A stretch of 64,000 nucleotides of DNA from Metallyticus violacea (GCA_030762175.1 CM060834.1:25036001-25100000); one strand, 5' to 3'; positions 20,447-33,147 are shown, counted from the stretch's first letter. The notes: generated from the letters alone by a model not told the origin. Program-made: numbers and translations.

Positions 20447-20493
<47 letters not shown>
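20447..20493 (+). repeat. T47 homopolymer
   Basis: A run of 47 T, possibly the poly-A tail of a minus-strand retroposed sequence. No retroposon body was recognised next to it. Confidence 0.9.
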
Positions 20494-20497
<4 letters not shown>

Positions 20498-20499
20498 AT

Positions 20500-21940
20500 T
20501 GTAATTTCGAGGTTCGTGGATGGAAAGTGAGTTGGGCTATCGAGTGATAATGGATTTTAGCTATCCGGAGAGAGCGATAAGACAATTAGTGCGGTTATAG
20601 TGCAAGTGTGTTCTAAGAACCGCCCCACCGAACTTAAAAAGGCGACCTTTAACATTGAATAAGCGACACAGGCAAATAAAAAGTATTATCTCCCGTTTTA
20701 AGATTTATTTGCATACATCACCTTGTTCCCGACTATTTCCCCCGTTGACCTGAAAAGGTCACAAAATCCCAGCGCTCTACCTAATCTAGCTGTGGCATAG
20801 CGACCCTTCGAGACAGCGGCGGAGAGAGGAAGAGCAAGAACAAGAAGAACAAGAAATTCATTGATGCTACAAATTCCCAGTTTAAGATTTATATTCTTAA
20901 ATTACCTTCTTCCCGATCTTTCTTTCTTTCTCTAATTAAATGACATATTTACGGATGTTATCTTTTAGTTCTTCTAAATAGTTTGAACACCGCTAATCCA
21001 TGACTCGGAACTCTTATCATATAGGAATTTCTCTTTAAATTCCTCTTATCATATAGGAATTTCTCTTTAAATTCCTCGAGAACACTAGTGCACTCGGTAC
21101 GAACATACAAATGATAAATAAAAATTTGTTGTGAAACAGAATAATTAAGTATACTATTTGCCATTTAAGCATTTTTAGCAGATTTTACTCTAGAATTAAA
21201 CATATGTGACTTTTTTAACTGTTCGAATGACATTAATTGAATGGCGTGAGACTCAAGATCAACGTAGCAGTTCGGTAAATCCCGCGAGCCCTCTCCGGCT
21301 CCGCTCCAGTTGGCACGTGTGATGGCTTACCGGTCGATGCAATCTCCGCCAATGCTTCGGTCTTCAGGATGACTGGATGTTAAGTTCTCTCAAAATATAA
21401 AGCATTCCTAATCAAATGCTCCAAATTTACTACATAATACAATTAAAGGATTTCATTTATTATACATTTATAAGTGAGTAAATTAGAATAGAATTTTGTG
21501 AATAAGAAGATTTTATTCTTAAAATGGCACAATATTTACAAGAAAGAACGGTTATAGTAGAAGCACAGTTGCGCACAGAATATTGGAAAAGGATGAACTT
21601 ACTCTAAGTTTTTATGACAGCATTCGGCAGGGAGAAAGCAGTTTGCTGTATAATATCAAAGATTATTCAAGGAAGAACTGCAGCTGGCATTTAAGAAATA
21701 TGTTCGAAAATGCCTCAACAAAGAACTGTTAAATATTACATCACATATTCGTTTACTGCACTAGAGAGCTCAAGAGATAAAGGAAAGAAGGGTAAATTAA
21801 TGTATTGCTGTCACCGCCTATTAGCAAAATGAAGAATTTTGAATAAATTTTATGCTTAATGAACGTCAAAGTGTGGTTCAACCTTTCAAGCCGAGTAGAT
21901 TATATATATATATATAATAAAACTAAAAATGAAGTAACCT
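20500..21940. other. Intergenic, upstream of the metalloprotease gene
   Basis: Contains two GC-richer stretches (about 20745-20860 and 21245-21375) and a perfect 2 x 32-bp tandem repeat (21011-21042 and 21043-21074). No coding signal. The GC-richer parts could be remnants of LTR or promoter sequence; undecided. Confidence 0.4.
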
Positions 21941-22101
21941 ATTAACAATGTAACAAATTAACAGTAATTATAAAAGAAGAAAAGGATAAAACACTAAGAG
22001 AATGTCACACTTGTAATCGCTATATTTCGAACTACAAGAGTTCTTCTATGACAAGAAGACTTCTGCTTTTATAATTACTGTTAATTTGTTACATTGCTAA
22101 T
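21941..22101. repeat. 36-bp inverted repeat with 89-bp spacer
   Basis: 21941-21976 and 22066-22101 are reverse complements at 35 of 36 positions (core TAACAAATTAACAGTAATTA). The spacer shares GGATAAAACACTAAGAGAAT with the PLE-associated block near 16378. It is probably a hairpin end of a PLE-type insertion. Confidence 0.85.
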
Positions 22102-22356
22102 AGTGTTATTTTATTTTTCTTTTTCTCTTATATTGTTAGCATCTCTGGTGTTGCTTTTAACTTTGCTTATTACTTTAAATTTGTTTTTGCGTGTTTTGCT
22201 TTTGACTTCTTTACTATTTATTTATTATTCTTTTAATTTTATTTCTTACTTTCTCTGTGTTTTCTAATACACTTTATTGCTTATAGTTTATACACTTTAA
22301 TATACATGGATTACTATATATTATACACTAATAATATATAATATTATCGGTCAGAA

Positions 22357-22440
<84 letters not shown>

Positions 22441-22445
22441 AAGAA
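22357..22445 (+). repeat. Compound (AAT)n-(AAG)n microsatellite
   Basis: About 18 AAT units (22357-22411) pass directly into about 11 AAG units. Confidence 0.95.
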
Positions 22446-22829
22446 AATTATTTGGTGCTACAAACCAGTGAGTTATTTTCTCTGATTCGCTTTGTAATAC
22501 GAGGATTGTTCAATAAAGAATGGTTATACCTTTTATACTTTTTATAGGTATCATTTCTCGCGCTGAAATTTAATTCTACAATATTTTGTTAGCTTAGTAC
22601 GTAATGCAGTGCGATCAGTGATATTTCTCCCGAGGCGCGAGGTTTTGCCTATGAGCGAGTCCCCACTCGTTTACCGAGCCGTAAAGAGGGTAGCAAGCCT
22701 GCTGACTGCGGAGTCGTAGCGCAGTTGTTCTGGTATGTGTTGTGCTGTTCGTTTCATAATTCGTGTATTATGCCTCTTTGTTTACAACGGCACAGTACAT
22801 CTTTAAGTATGATTCATATGTGTTAAATT

Positions 22830-23335
22830 CAGTGGCGAAAGAAAATCATAGAACCAATTTTAAGCATGAAGTTGATTGTTACATATGCAATACCATGTTA
22901 ACCCATCTTTTTAGAGAATTAACTGACAGGGAGCGTCAAAATGCATTATTTTCAACAAGAATGCCAATGCTCACACTGCAAATAATTCCATGAGAATAAT
23001 TCACAATGTGTTCCCATAAGATAGAGTTAATAGTAACGGATTTGTGGCTCCCCCCAGCCCCCCGATTAAACAGCCTCCGATTATTATCTCTGGGGTAAAT
23101 TAAAAAAAAATGCCTTGTACAAGACGAACCCGCATACCATACAAGAACTCAAAGATAATATTCCTCAGCAAATGATCCGGATTTCTCAAAATGAAATACA
23201 GCAAGTGATGAATACTTTCCTAAAGAAATATCGAAAATATGTGGAGAACAAGGCGGACAGTTTCAACGCCTCATTTGATCATTTGGTAAATGACGAGCCT
23301 CTTAAATTGCTTTGTGTATTGTTGTACGGTTGTTT
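22830..23335 (+). pseudogene. IS630/mariner-type DDE transposase C-terminal remnant
   Basis: Three frames alternate. NALFQQ-like DNA with an ACAAGAATGCCAATGCTCAC block gives the QxDxAxxH region. PPAPRLNSLRLLSLG and its neighbours give the PPxSPDLxxxDyxLWG motif. The last open frame encodes YKTNPHTIQELKDNIPQQMI, RISQNEIQQVMNTFLKKYRK and YVENKADSFN. This is the end of a DDE transposase common in arthropods whose N-terminus is a DUF4817-like helix-turn-helix. GC-rich sequence at 22590-22740 and 23340-23490 flanks it and may hold the element ends. Confidence 0.72.
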
Positions 23336-23499
23336 CATTGTTTTACCCTTACGCTAAACACCGAGACCCGCTGACCGGGTAACAGGCTAACGAACGGCGG
23401 GCTCGCCTATAAACACCCCAGGGAAACAAAACTGATCGAGCGGTAGATTCATTGTTGTTACTACCGGGTCCTGCCTGTGAGAGGTGTGCAAGTTGAGGC

Positions 23500-24510
23500 A
23501 TGTTCAGCTCCACCTACAGCAAAATGGAGGTGACACCTTCACAAACATCACGCACTCTGAAATTCTACTTTCTTTTCAACAAATCATCTGCTAAGTCTAT
23601 GCAATGTTACAGGAAGTCTATGGAGAGTTTGCGATTCCCTGTAGCACAAGTAGAAGATATTTTAATATGTTTAAAGAGGGGAGGCAATCAATTTGAAAGG
23701 AAGATGTGCCCAATGCTCCAAATTGTGCTCCAACGGAAGAAAAAATTAATACCTTTGCTATCATTGCGAGAGAAGATCGTCGATTAACATTAAGAATACT
23801 TTCAGAAATTCTGAAAATTTTACTGTGTGCCACCCGCACGTTCATAAATGAAAAGTTGCACGGAACGTGTTTGTGCACAGTGGAATGCAAGACTGCAGAT
23901 TTCCTAGCAAAAGCACATTCGCATGCAGGTTTCATGCGTGATGTTACAAGGTGCTAATGAAACTTGGCTACATCATTTCTATACTGAGAGCAAACAGCAA
24001 AGCTCTATGGCAACCCCATCAACACCAAATCAGAAAAATAAAAAATGTTTGCTTCTGTTGGGAAAGTTATGGATATTTCATTTTTCGATATTCAAGGAAT
24101 GTTTACCAGCATGTTTTACCTGCACATACAGCTGTAACCGGGCAATACTACAGAGATGTCCTGAAAACTCTGCAAAGCCACATTCCATGCAAGAGGTCGC
24201 CGTGCGATGAACCACGATAATGCACTGTCATACATCGCAAATATTGTGACTGAATAGCTCACAAAAATCAAGGTTAATATATGTCCAGAGTTAGCTCTGC
24301 ACGAATTTTTCCTTTTTCCCAAATTGAAGAAACACCTTCGTGGGAGGTATGTTTCGTTATCAGCAGTGGTAAAGGCTGCATAAGCGATTCTCAATTGTTT
24401 CCAACATTACTTGAAGACTGGCAGAAACGTTGCAACAGTGCATTGCATTCCAACGGAGATTACTTTGAGAAATATCATCAAAATTACGAGAATGAGTAAA
24501 GGTATGTTGT
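23500..24510 (+). pseudogene. mariner transposase pseudogene, near full length
   Basis: In order over at least four frames: FYFLFNKSSAKSMQCYRKSM (first HTH), REDRRLTLRILSEILK (second HTH), ANETWLHHFYTESKQQS (first catalytic aspartate region, here N in place of D), HDNALSYIANIVTE (second aspartate) and LALHEFFLFPKLKKHLRG. The C-terminus CNSALHSNGDYFEKYHQNYE follows. The order and spacing match a ~345-residue mariner protein. Many frame shifts make it dead. Confidence 0.82.
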
Positions 24511-25100
24511 AAAAAACTTACGATCATTATTTATTGAGCAGTCCTCGTTCATTTCTTTTAGAGCAAGATAGTGAGTGCTATGTATACTTCTGAACGGAAC
24601 CAATAAATTTAATAAACACATTTGAAAAATAAATCTAAGTTTTTGAATTTGAGGTATCACGAAGTGTGCCTTGGTGTTTAAGATATAATACAATTATTAT
24701 CTAAGTTTTACCTTTCATATTCAGAATTAAACCTGCTGCGGTACATTTTCGAACAAGTTGATCAAATAGAAAAGTAATTTCTGCGATCAGATAAATGTAT
24801 ATTTTTATCTTATGTTCACGTGATAAATACAGGCCTATAAACTTCTGAGAAAAATAATTTTGGTTATGTTTATTGAATAACCTGTGCATAATCTGTAGAT
24901 TCTGTTGCAACTTCTTATGCTTTTATTACCTTGCAGGTAATTGTAACATATAATTCATGTGAGTACTAGATCAGATTTACATATTACTGAAAGATTAATT
25001 TTAACAGAATCTGTAAGTTAATGAATACGCATGAATGAACAAAATTGCATATAATTTTCATTTTTACTAATTCGGATTGGTTTGCATTCATTTGGTGCAA
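24511..25100. other. 3' flank of the ion-channel gene
   Basis: AT-rich. A minus-strand AATAAA occurs at 24869-24874, about 230 bases after the channel stop codon, and is a candidate polyadenylation signal. Nothing else was recognised. Confidence 0.4.
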
Positions 25101-25301
25101 TTAGTTGCTGTTTGTGGGACAAAAATAAGATTTATTTCTTTGTTGCCCTTTTGAGCAGTATATGGTCCAATAAAATGCATTATAGAGAATGAAAATAAGT
25201 GGAAAGACTATAAGAGATAGTCGGTCAAGAGAATTCCAGTTGCCGACCGGTTTCAGAGCTTTCATTAGCGATACCTTCCTCCATAGTCTCTTACACCATT
25301 C
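25101..25301 (-). CDS. Cys-loop ligand-gated channel, last exon (M4 and stop)
   Basis: This exon starts after TTTTTTGCAG in phase 0 and ends with TAA at 25101-25103. It encodes EWCKRLWRKVSLMKALKPVG, then NWNSLDRLSLIVFPLIFILY and NAFYWTIYCSKGQQRNKSYF, ending CPTNSN. The RLSLIVFPLIFILYNAFYWT block is the fourth membrane helix with the usual LDRxSxxxFPxxFxxxNxxYW signature of Cys-loop receptors. A short extracellular tail follows. It joins the exon at 29301-29523 in phase 0. Confidence 0.93.
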   Translation of the reverse strand, partial: EWCKRLWRKVSLMKALKPVGNWNSLDRLSLIVFPLIFILYNAFYWTIYCSKGQQRNKSYFCPTNSN

Positions 25302-26016
25302 CTGCAAAAAAGAAAAGTGAGCTGTCAATAACATTTTATGTATTAAGGGACATTGGGAGTGAATTTTCAAGGTTCCACATTTTGGTGTGGATTTTTCTGA
25401 AACGTTTACTGTGATTGCACTGCTTTAAGTTAACATATATGCCAAATTTCATTCAAATCGGATAAATACTTTCTAAGTAATAATTTATTTCATACATTTT
25501 ATTACGTATATATGTCACATAATCAAAATGTCCCACGCGAGTCATGAATTGAGAAAATTAATTGTCATTTTTGCAATTGGAACTTTGAACCACATACAAA
25601 AATTGTATAGAAAGATGTTTTAAATAAATTTGATGATTGTACTGTGATAATTATTTATCTAAAATAAATTTTAACTTTTAAAATTAGTATTAGTCATTTC
25701 TTTTGTAACTATTATTGGTGTTAGCATGTATTTGGGCCTTTAGAATATTACAATGGAAACTTCTGCACATCCTGGGAAATTTTAATTTAATATAAATGAA
25801 AACTAATATGCGTGGGAGATTTTAAATGTCTGAAAATGAAGTTTTGAGAAAAACGTTGCTTTATAAAAAGTATGATGGGAAAGATGTGATTTAAAAGGAC
25901 ACGCGCAGATCTTTCAATTGCTGTAGAGCCCAAAGGTAGAAGGGTACATGCAAATGCAGACTCTCTGTGGACGCCCAAGGAACCATTTGCAGCAAAAAAA
26001 AAAAAAAAAAAAAAAA

Positions 26017-26048
<32 letters not shown>

Positions 26049-26460
26049 AAAGAAAGAAAGAAAGAAAAGAAAAAAGATTGTGCGGGCGGAGTATAAGGAT
26101 AATATACAGTTAAAATTATAGGATTAAAAATTTGTGGATGTAGAAAAATATGTCCTTGTCCTTGACGCAATCCAAAAATATTATTAGTGTGATTTGGGCA
26201 TGTACTCGTAAATAGAATGATGGGGGATAGAAGTTGATAGGATGAACTATTTGCTTTGGAGGCGCATAAGTATAAAAAAAGAAGTTTATGTCTTTATCTT
26301 AGATGAAGTACAGCTTATCTTAGTTTTTAAAACATGCAACTTTACTTTGTAGTTCATTTTGAAATAGAGCATACTTTATTAAACACACATGTATTTAATT
26401 CTTGAGCTATTATTCAGATAGGAATAAATTAAAAAACCAATCTTCTCCTGACAAACTATT
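25302..26460. other. Intron with A/GAAA microsatellite
   Basis: An A-run followed by (GAAA)n occupies 25994-26075. The 127-codon minus ORF here with a poly-phenylalanine block is an artefact of this repeat. The rest is not recognised. Confidence 0.5.
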
Positions 26461-26739
26461 TTTTGACTTATGTGCCTTTTTCCGCAGGCCAAAGTATGGG
26501 TAAATGGTATGAAAGGGAGTATGACTGAAACTGAACAAACAGTAAGTAATAACAGATCTTGGGGCGTCCGTACTTATACTCCGCTCTTTACCTTACAGTG
26601 CTTTAAAATGGACGTTCATCCGTTAGAGCGCATGTTGCAAACACGTTTCCCTGACCTGCAGCGTACCCGCTTAAAGTAGTTGGAGCGTTGTCTTTGTGTC
26701 GTTTGGACATTCTTATGTCGTAAACGAAGTCTGTTTTTG

Positions 26740-27165
26740 CTTTATTTGTGTGTTAGTGTTGTTATAATGTCAAAAAATTAGCATACCTTAAAGCATAGAA
26801 GTTTCATGTCTGATTAGTGTATGAAAACGAACTCTTGCAGTGATGGTGATTGATTAAAAAAAAAAAAAAAAAAAAAATCCCTGATGTTTCTGCACCTCAT
26901 AGAAGTACAGTTCGTAATCTTACGAGTATGTTTAGGTAAACGGAATTTGTTCTGGATAAGAAATCGAAAATAAACAGAGTGCATACGAGAAGAAATTTGA
27001 CGAAAATGAAGAAAGGTCAGACCGAGATCTAAGGATATCTCTGTGAAGGCTTGCACAAGAAACAGAAATTTTGCAAACCTCAGCTTAGCATAGCACCATA
27101 CTTTTAAAACTAAAACGCCTTATTGTTCAGGAATTTCAGTCACGTAATAATGTAAGTAGAACGAA
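26740..27165 (+). pseudogene. DUF4817-like HTH of DDE transposase, copy 1
   Basis: The sequence is directly repeated at 28060-28520. Shared words include GTTCGTAATCTTA/GTGA, ATTTTGCAAACCTC and ACTTTTAAAA. Translated pieces spell VPHRxxVRNLxxMFR and KSLRRLAQE-like helix-turn-helix parts. The copy is interrupted by a 22-base A run (26856-26877) and is full of stops. Confidence 0.6.
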
Positions 27166-27319
27166 TTTCTGCTACTGAGCATTGGATAGTTTAGGAATTA
27201 CTATTGACTCACTTTTATTTATTTATTTTTTCATTAATTCAGCGAAACAGAACAACAAATACACTGAGTGCTGAAAAATCCATTGTTGTACCTATGTAAA
27301 TGTATTTTGTTTAGATACA

Positions 27320-27960
27320 AAATAGGATTTTTGGGTGCAACATTCAGAATTAATGGCAAATGGACCCAGTACATAGCCACTGCACTGTATATAGCCCGGG
27401 GACATATGGCAGAAGTTCTACATACACTGTCGCGGATATCGGACACTCCAGTGAGCATTAGGGAAAAAATGTACGAAGCCATGATAAGATCGTCAATGTG
27501 TTACGGATGTGAGATTTGGGGTAAAGTGGAATAATTAGATAAAATTCAGAATGCTTTCTTAAAACGGCTCCTCGGCTTGGGGAAGGGAGACAGCGAATTG
27601 TGGCGTTTTAAAGGGGCGTGGGATCTTTATAGATAACACTCACTGTTAAACTCCGACTGTAAAATATTGGTTACGAATATTAAAGCGAGAACAATCTTCA
27701 CTAAGGACAATTTGCTAATTCTATCAAGTAAGAAACTGGCTCGTTACTGGGTAGAAGGGTTAAAGAGGGAATTAGAGGGGATAAGGAACAGCAATAATAT
27801 AAGATGTTAGGAGTAAACTAATCGACATCAACGAACAGGCAGAAGATAGAAGCAGCTTACACAAAATATCATTGGAATTAGTAGTGAGATAAAAATAAAC
27901 TGGGGAAAGGAATTATCAGAGCCTTCATTTGGACGCGTGGCCGGCTTAACGGACATTTGC
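27320..27960 (+). pseudogene. LINE fragment: C-terminal RT region
   Basis: An open frame to 27534 encodes IGFLGATFRINGKWTQYIAT, ALYIARGHMAEVLHTLSRIS and MYEAMIRSSMCYGCEIWGKV, the thumb/C-terminal pattern (YLGxxxxxxGxW ... YGxExWG) of non-LTR retrotransposons. Frame-shifted continuations include LDKIQNAFLKRLLGLGKGDS and KLARYWVEGLKRELEGIRNS. It has no 5' part and is inactive. Confidence 0.75.
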
Positions 27961-28059
27961 CTACCAGTTTCTAACCGGTTCTGCCCCCCCCCCCTTCCCG
28001 CCTCTCCGTGTGCTGACACAAAATCTTTGTGCTATACAAGGGTTGAATGTTGAGAGACC

Positions 28060-28520
28060 ACGTGTTTCAGTGTTATATGTTAGTACTGTTATAATGCCAA
28101 AAATTGCGCATACTTCAGCATACAGAATCTTTTTATGTATGCTTCCTATGTGACCACAAACTCATATAGAGAAGTGAGAAGGTCATTTGTAGACAGATTC
28201 TTTGCTTATAACAAATTTCTCTGCTGTTCATGTGCCTCACAGAGAAGCGGTTCGTAATCTTGTGAATATATTTAAGAAAAAGAATCTATATTTGATAAGA
28301 AACCGAAAGTAAAACGCAGTGTTCTTACAGATGAAAAATTCTTTAACATCGGAGAAAAGTTAGAATGAAGTGGAAAGAAATCTCTGAGGAAGCTTGCGCA
28401 GGAATCAGGAATTTTGCAAACCTCGGCTTGGAACACCACTAAACTTTTAAAATAAAAACACTATAAGATAGCTGTAGTTCAGAAATTGTAATCTTGCGAT
28501 ATATGAGTTGAGTCAATTTC
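28060..28520 (+). pseudogene. DUF4817-like HTH of DDE transposase, copy 2
   Basis: This is the better copy. Frames give CVPHREAVRNLVNIFK-like sequence, then KRSVLTDEKFFNIGEKL and a KSLRKLAQESGI-like helix, then KLLKxKxYKIAVVQ. This is the N-terminal helix-turn-helix of the arthropod DDE family whose C-terminus is seen at 22830. There is no catalytic domain downstream. Confidence 0.65.
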
Positions 28521-29300
28521 TGCTTTTTTTTTTTTTTTCCGGATTTATTTACATGACCTTGGAGTGACGCAAATATCTATAGATACTGGAGTGCAGAAAA
28601 GTCAGATCTTGTACAAGAAATGCCATTGTATGGACCCCCCCCCCCCAATGGTGTTTGGTGTGCTGTGATTGCTTACAGAAATCTGTGTGTTCGAATTTAA
28701 GGGGCTATGAATATACGACTCCCTGCAAACATCGTGCTTCCCAGCTCCAAGAAAATCCCCGTTAAGCCGGCCATGCGTCCAAACAAAGGCTCTCTACATG
28801 CTGACTTGAATTTTACTGACCATTGGGATATAGTTTGACTTGACTGCGGACTTGGAAAGCACAAAAATTGGGCCAATGAAACAGGTGATAAGAGTTTGCC
28901 TTCTTTGTGGAAACCTGGAAAACTGGCAAGTCGACATTGTCCAAAAACAGAATATTGACAGTTGAACCTGGGAGTCAAGTTTACATACTCGAACAGGGAC
29001 ACGTTAGCATGCTGAGACTTGATAGGACAGGAAGAAAATTGGTCAAAGCAAAGTTTTTATGTAAAGTGCGCCTAACAAGAAGCCGTGTGTGTTTAAATAA
29101 TGTATAATTGTGATGTGCATACTATAAAGGAGAGAAAGTGTGTGTTTTCATGCAATTATTTGTGTGTTAATAGTTTCATATAAATAACATTGGGACGTAC
29201 GTATATTATACGCCGGTGTTAAATACTAGCATGTAGGTCTCTGGATCCATGCAGCGAATATAATGTAAAAAATAATGTACATATACAGTTTGTTATCTAC

Positions 29301-29523
29301 CTGCGAGCAAGTGAGGCTGTCTGGCAGAGCAGATTGACTGGGTAATTCCGCCACATGGAAGAGCTTAAGGTTGAGATTTTGTCCCTTGGCAGAGATTCGC
29401 TTGGTGTACAGCACTGAGAACAGGATGAAAGCGTACTCAAGCAAGGCCAGGAATACGAACAAGATGCAGGAAAGTAACCACACATCGATACCATTGATAT
29501 TCGTCGACGGCGGCGCAGTGCGT
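29301..29523 (-). CDS. Cys-loop ligand-gated channel, exon with M3 and M3-M4 loop
   Basis: Entered in phase 2 after AATAACAG and left in phase 0 at CAG|GTAGAT. It encodes RTAPPSTNINGIDVWLLSCI, then LFVFLALLEYAFILFSVLYT and a loop ending SALPDSLTCSQ. GIDVWLLSCILFVFLALLEY is the third membrane helix; the IDVW start is typical of insect anion-channel subunits. The intracellular loop is short (about 75 residues including the start of the M4 exon). Confidence 0.93.
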
Positions 29524-29529
29524 CTGTTA

Positions 29530-32500
29530 TTAAGGGAAATCAAATTAAGTCTGTAATGACAAATACATTTATAGAATTTTATAACAACGTCCTGTGCACT
29601 GGTATTAACGAATGTTGGAAGTTAAAATTCGATACTATGCCTGTTATTTACCTTTAGAGTCTTTTTTTTTATATGAAACGGTAATTTAAAACCTTTTAAA
29701 GTGAAACATACATATTTATAATTAAAACTTTTCATTCAAATGCTTTCGATTGTATTAAAGCCTTGCAACAAATGGGGAGTACAGGGGAAAAATCTGATAA
29801 GTCACAGGTTACTAATTTTCCACAAGATCAAAATTAAAAGTTCAAGACGAGCTATACTTTCTTTTCTTTTATATTAATTTATTTTCTGCTTTAAAACAGT
29901 GGAGTATAACCAGAACAAACATAAGTTATGAAACTACATAGACTGACTTAGGGTAATAATAATGTACTCGATCTTTTAGAGTCGTTACAAATTTTACGAG
30001 GGAAAAACCTGATAAGTGCTGATAATTCCTGTAAGTTCTTACAATTCTTTTATAATAATAATAATAATAATAATAATAAAGTGATTACTTTTTATTATAT
30101 ATATATATATATCTTTCCCAATACATTTCAGAACCCAAATAAATAATAATGCTCTTAGGTTCATTGTGCTTGTATTTTGCATCTGAAAATAATTAAAACT
30201 GCTTTAAAAACCCACTTTTACATACAATGCCAATAATGTGTTTAATCACAACAATGGCTATAAAACAAATACAATACATCCACCAGTACAGTGAAGGAAA
30301 CTGTGAAACAAAAGTTTTCATTATATTCTATGGACTTATCATATGTTCCCCCGGTATGCTGTTTTAAATAATCAAATTTCTCTGGAATAATCAGGTTTTT
30401 TATTCTGTATAGTAAACCGTACACAACTGAACTACCTAAGCTAATAAATGAAGCTCAAAAATCGCTAATTTTGGACTTACCAGGTTTTTGTTTGGCCTAT
30501 TTATAGTAAGAAGAAAATATGAAAGAAATATGTAAAATAAAACATTTCAGTAGAAATTTTCTTATCGCACTTATAACTGTTATTCCTTTTAATTCGAATA
30601 TTATTATATGAATAATCACTAGAATTATATTTATAATAATTGCTATCAATATAAATTATACTTTTATTCAAGAATTTTATTAAACAATTTAGTAATTTAC
30701 CAGTACGAATAACGCAAAGATGAATACGAAATATTCGTAATGTTATGTTTTTGTTTACAACATTCAGCATACTCTTTTTTATATTTTATTTACAGTGGAT
30801 TCATTTAATAATTTTTTGGCCATGCGAAATTAACAGTTATATATAATTTCACTTCTACAAGGTTCCACGTATCAGTTGTACAGCAATTCAATATTCTCGG
30901 GAGTATTTCAGCTACTGTATGAACGTATATCAGAGTAGCTTAGCGTGTTTTTATAGACATTTTGTTCGTTTGATCAGAATTACAAGCTTTTTTTTTAACT
31001 CCGTTACTTGGTGCTAAAAACATAATATGAAATCGCGTTAGGTGAAACGCAACGAGATTATTCCTGTCGTCAATTGTATGGAATTTCCTGCCTCGTGACA
31101 TAGCATGAACTCACGTAATATATGTTTTACATGCTTTTATTTTTATCTCTTCCAGCTTATGGACATATATCGACCTACACACTGCTGGAACATTGTGCCT
31201 GAACCAATGAGCTAAAAGATTTCCCTTCTTCATTTACACATGTTTGCAATGGCTTTCTGCTGCATTTTACTAATAAAGCTCACCTGTACATAGTGATGAG
31301 GATTTTAAATATGTGGTAAAAGCGTTCAGAATACGTGAAAGGTATATACTTTTTAAAAAGGTCTTCCTTGGCGCATGGGAAAGAGTTTCCACGTCTCCTT
31401 TGCTAAAAAATTAATTACCCAATCGTATTTTATACTCCACTTTAAATAGCTCCTGAAAAACGAAGAATTGTACAGCGTAATGAGTATGTTTTCTTGAAGC
31501 CCTATATTTTTTTTCAAAGTTGTTTTTATGGCAATTTAATAGGTACGGAAAATAAAACAGAAAAAACGTTAGGTTATCTGCTGGTGGCTCACAAAACATT
31601 GATTCACCCAGGGCAAGCCAACCTCGAACGTGCATAGAGCCATGGGAACGGCGAGCCAGATAATGAAGGGATATTGGTAGAGAGGGGTAAAAGAAAAGGA
31701 AATTTTTACGTAACCCAGAGGTGGGGTTATTTCAACTAGGAAGCGGATTGTGCCGCGAGGAAGCGTTCAAAGTATTCTCTACATCAAAGAACTGCAAAGA
31801 TAGAGGTGTATGTGTGTTCTAGTTCCATTAAGAAAATGTGTAAAAATGTTATAACCAAATTTCCTTGTGTTTGTGCTTTTTGGAAGACAGGTATATAATA
31901 TTTAGTAAAAAAATGAATATATAATGAAATTAGTTACGAATACTAATTAAAAAAAACACCGATATCTGTCTACTCTTAAGCCTACTGTGGTTATGGATAT
32001 TCTAGCATGGATACTCAGAAGCCCTACCAAATTTAGTCGTTACAATACGCAATTTGGTTTGCGAGGCGGGGTCGGTCTTTCGTGGGCCACACTGAATAAC
32101 CTTTCTTTAAACAACTCACTATAGCACTTTAAATCAGCATAGGTCCTTTGAGTTTCATCCCCATACTTTTGTAATCAAACTCACTCTGCAAGAAATAAAA
32201 GTCAGCCATTATCATTATGATGCACCCTCGGCTTTTTGCAGCTAAAGTGAGCAATGGATAGCTGGTATATGTGACAATGTTTTTAATGAGACAGCCATTG
32301 CGTTTTTGCAGTTCTTTGCAGTAGTAGCAGAGAGTTTGATGGTCAGACAAATCTTTTGTGAGTGATGAATCAGATTCTAGTGGAAGTACAGGCAATACTT
32401 CAGAGGATGGAGTAAGGGTTGGGTTAACAAAGGTAAGCTCTGCATTCAACACTTTTTAAAAACATGTATAATTATAGTTATAAACATTTAAGTGGGTAAG

Positions 32501-32896
32501 TAAATTTAAAAAAAAATGGCCATCACAGTTTCCGAAACTGTGCTTCGTGGAAAAACTAATCAGATCTACATGAGCCTACAGATTTTCCCTGTTTTTAACA
32601 GTAAACAATACAAACACCACTTAACTGTTTTAATTATCAACAAACACGAACCTTAAACTGGAACGTAATGTCCACTGTCATTATTTCATAATAATAATGC
32701 ACCAATAAATTTAAACCAGACATTTTGCATCAAAATAACTCGTGTTCATCTTTGGGGTTATAACTCCCCACCTTAGAGCAAATAATACTGGAGCTGAAAA
32801 TGTTTGAGAAACACTGTTCTAAAATGATCGAAACAAATACAAGTGTGGAAATTAAACGTTAAACTTCAAAACGTCTGCAAGGTAGCAATAGCTTAC
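29530..32896. other. Large intron of the channel gene
   Basis: AT-rich with an (AAT)n run at 30052-30080 and a short (TA)n. A minus ORF at 32129-32452 (…LCYYCKELQKRNGCLIKNIV…) may come from a mobile element but I cannot assign it. No exon with fitting splice phase was seen. Confidence 0.4.
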
Positions 32897-33095
32897 CGCA
32901 CTGCCTCAAAGAATGTGACCAGGGACAGAATGTTGGTAACCAAGAGAACCATTCGGCCCGGCACTATGTCCGGCTTCACCAGGAAGCTTCCCCAAGACAT
33001 GATCACAAACAGCGTTGTAGGTAAATACGTGTCCAGGATGTAAGACTTGATGTTGCGCTTCAGCACCAACCAGAACCGCACTGTTGACACAGTTC
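32897..33095 (-). CDS. Cys-loop ligand-gated channel, exon with M1 and M2
   Basis: Entered in phase 1 after GTGCTTCAG and left in phase 2 at CG|GTAAGC. It encodes GTVSTVRFWLVLKRNIKSYI, LDTYLPTTLFVIMSWGSFLV and KPDIVPGRMVLLVTNILSLV, ending TFFEAVR. M1 is SYILDTYLPTTLFVIMSWGS, including the conserved proline. M2 lines the pore. The M1-M2 linker has VPGR where classical anion channels have PAR; GR at this place is usual in the pHCl-2/CG6927-like insect group. Confidence 0.94.
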
Positions 33096-33147
33096 CTGAA
33101 GCACACGAATGAAAACCTTAAGAAGTGGTCCAGCAGAATGGGGAGGG

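Noticed and set aside
25787..26170. 127-codon minus ORF with poly-phenylalanine
   Set aside because: Produced by translating an A-run and (GAAA)n microsatellite.
28697..29107. ORFs of 101 and 66 codons
   Set aside because: They overlap the inverted repeat end at 28759-28792 and have no recognisable protein pattern.
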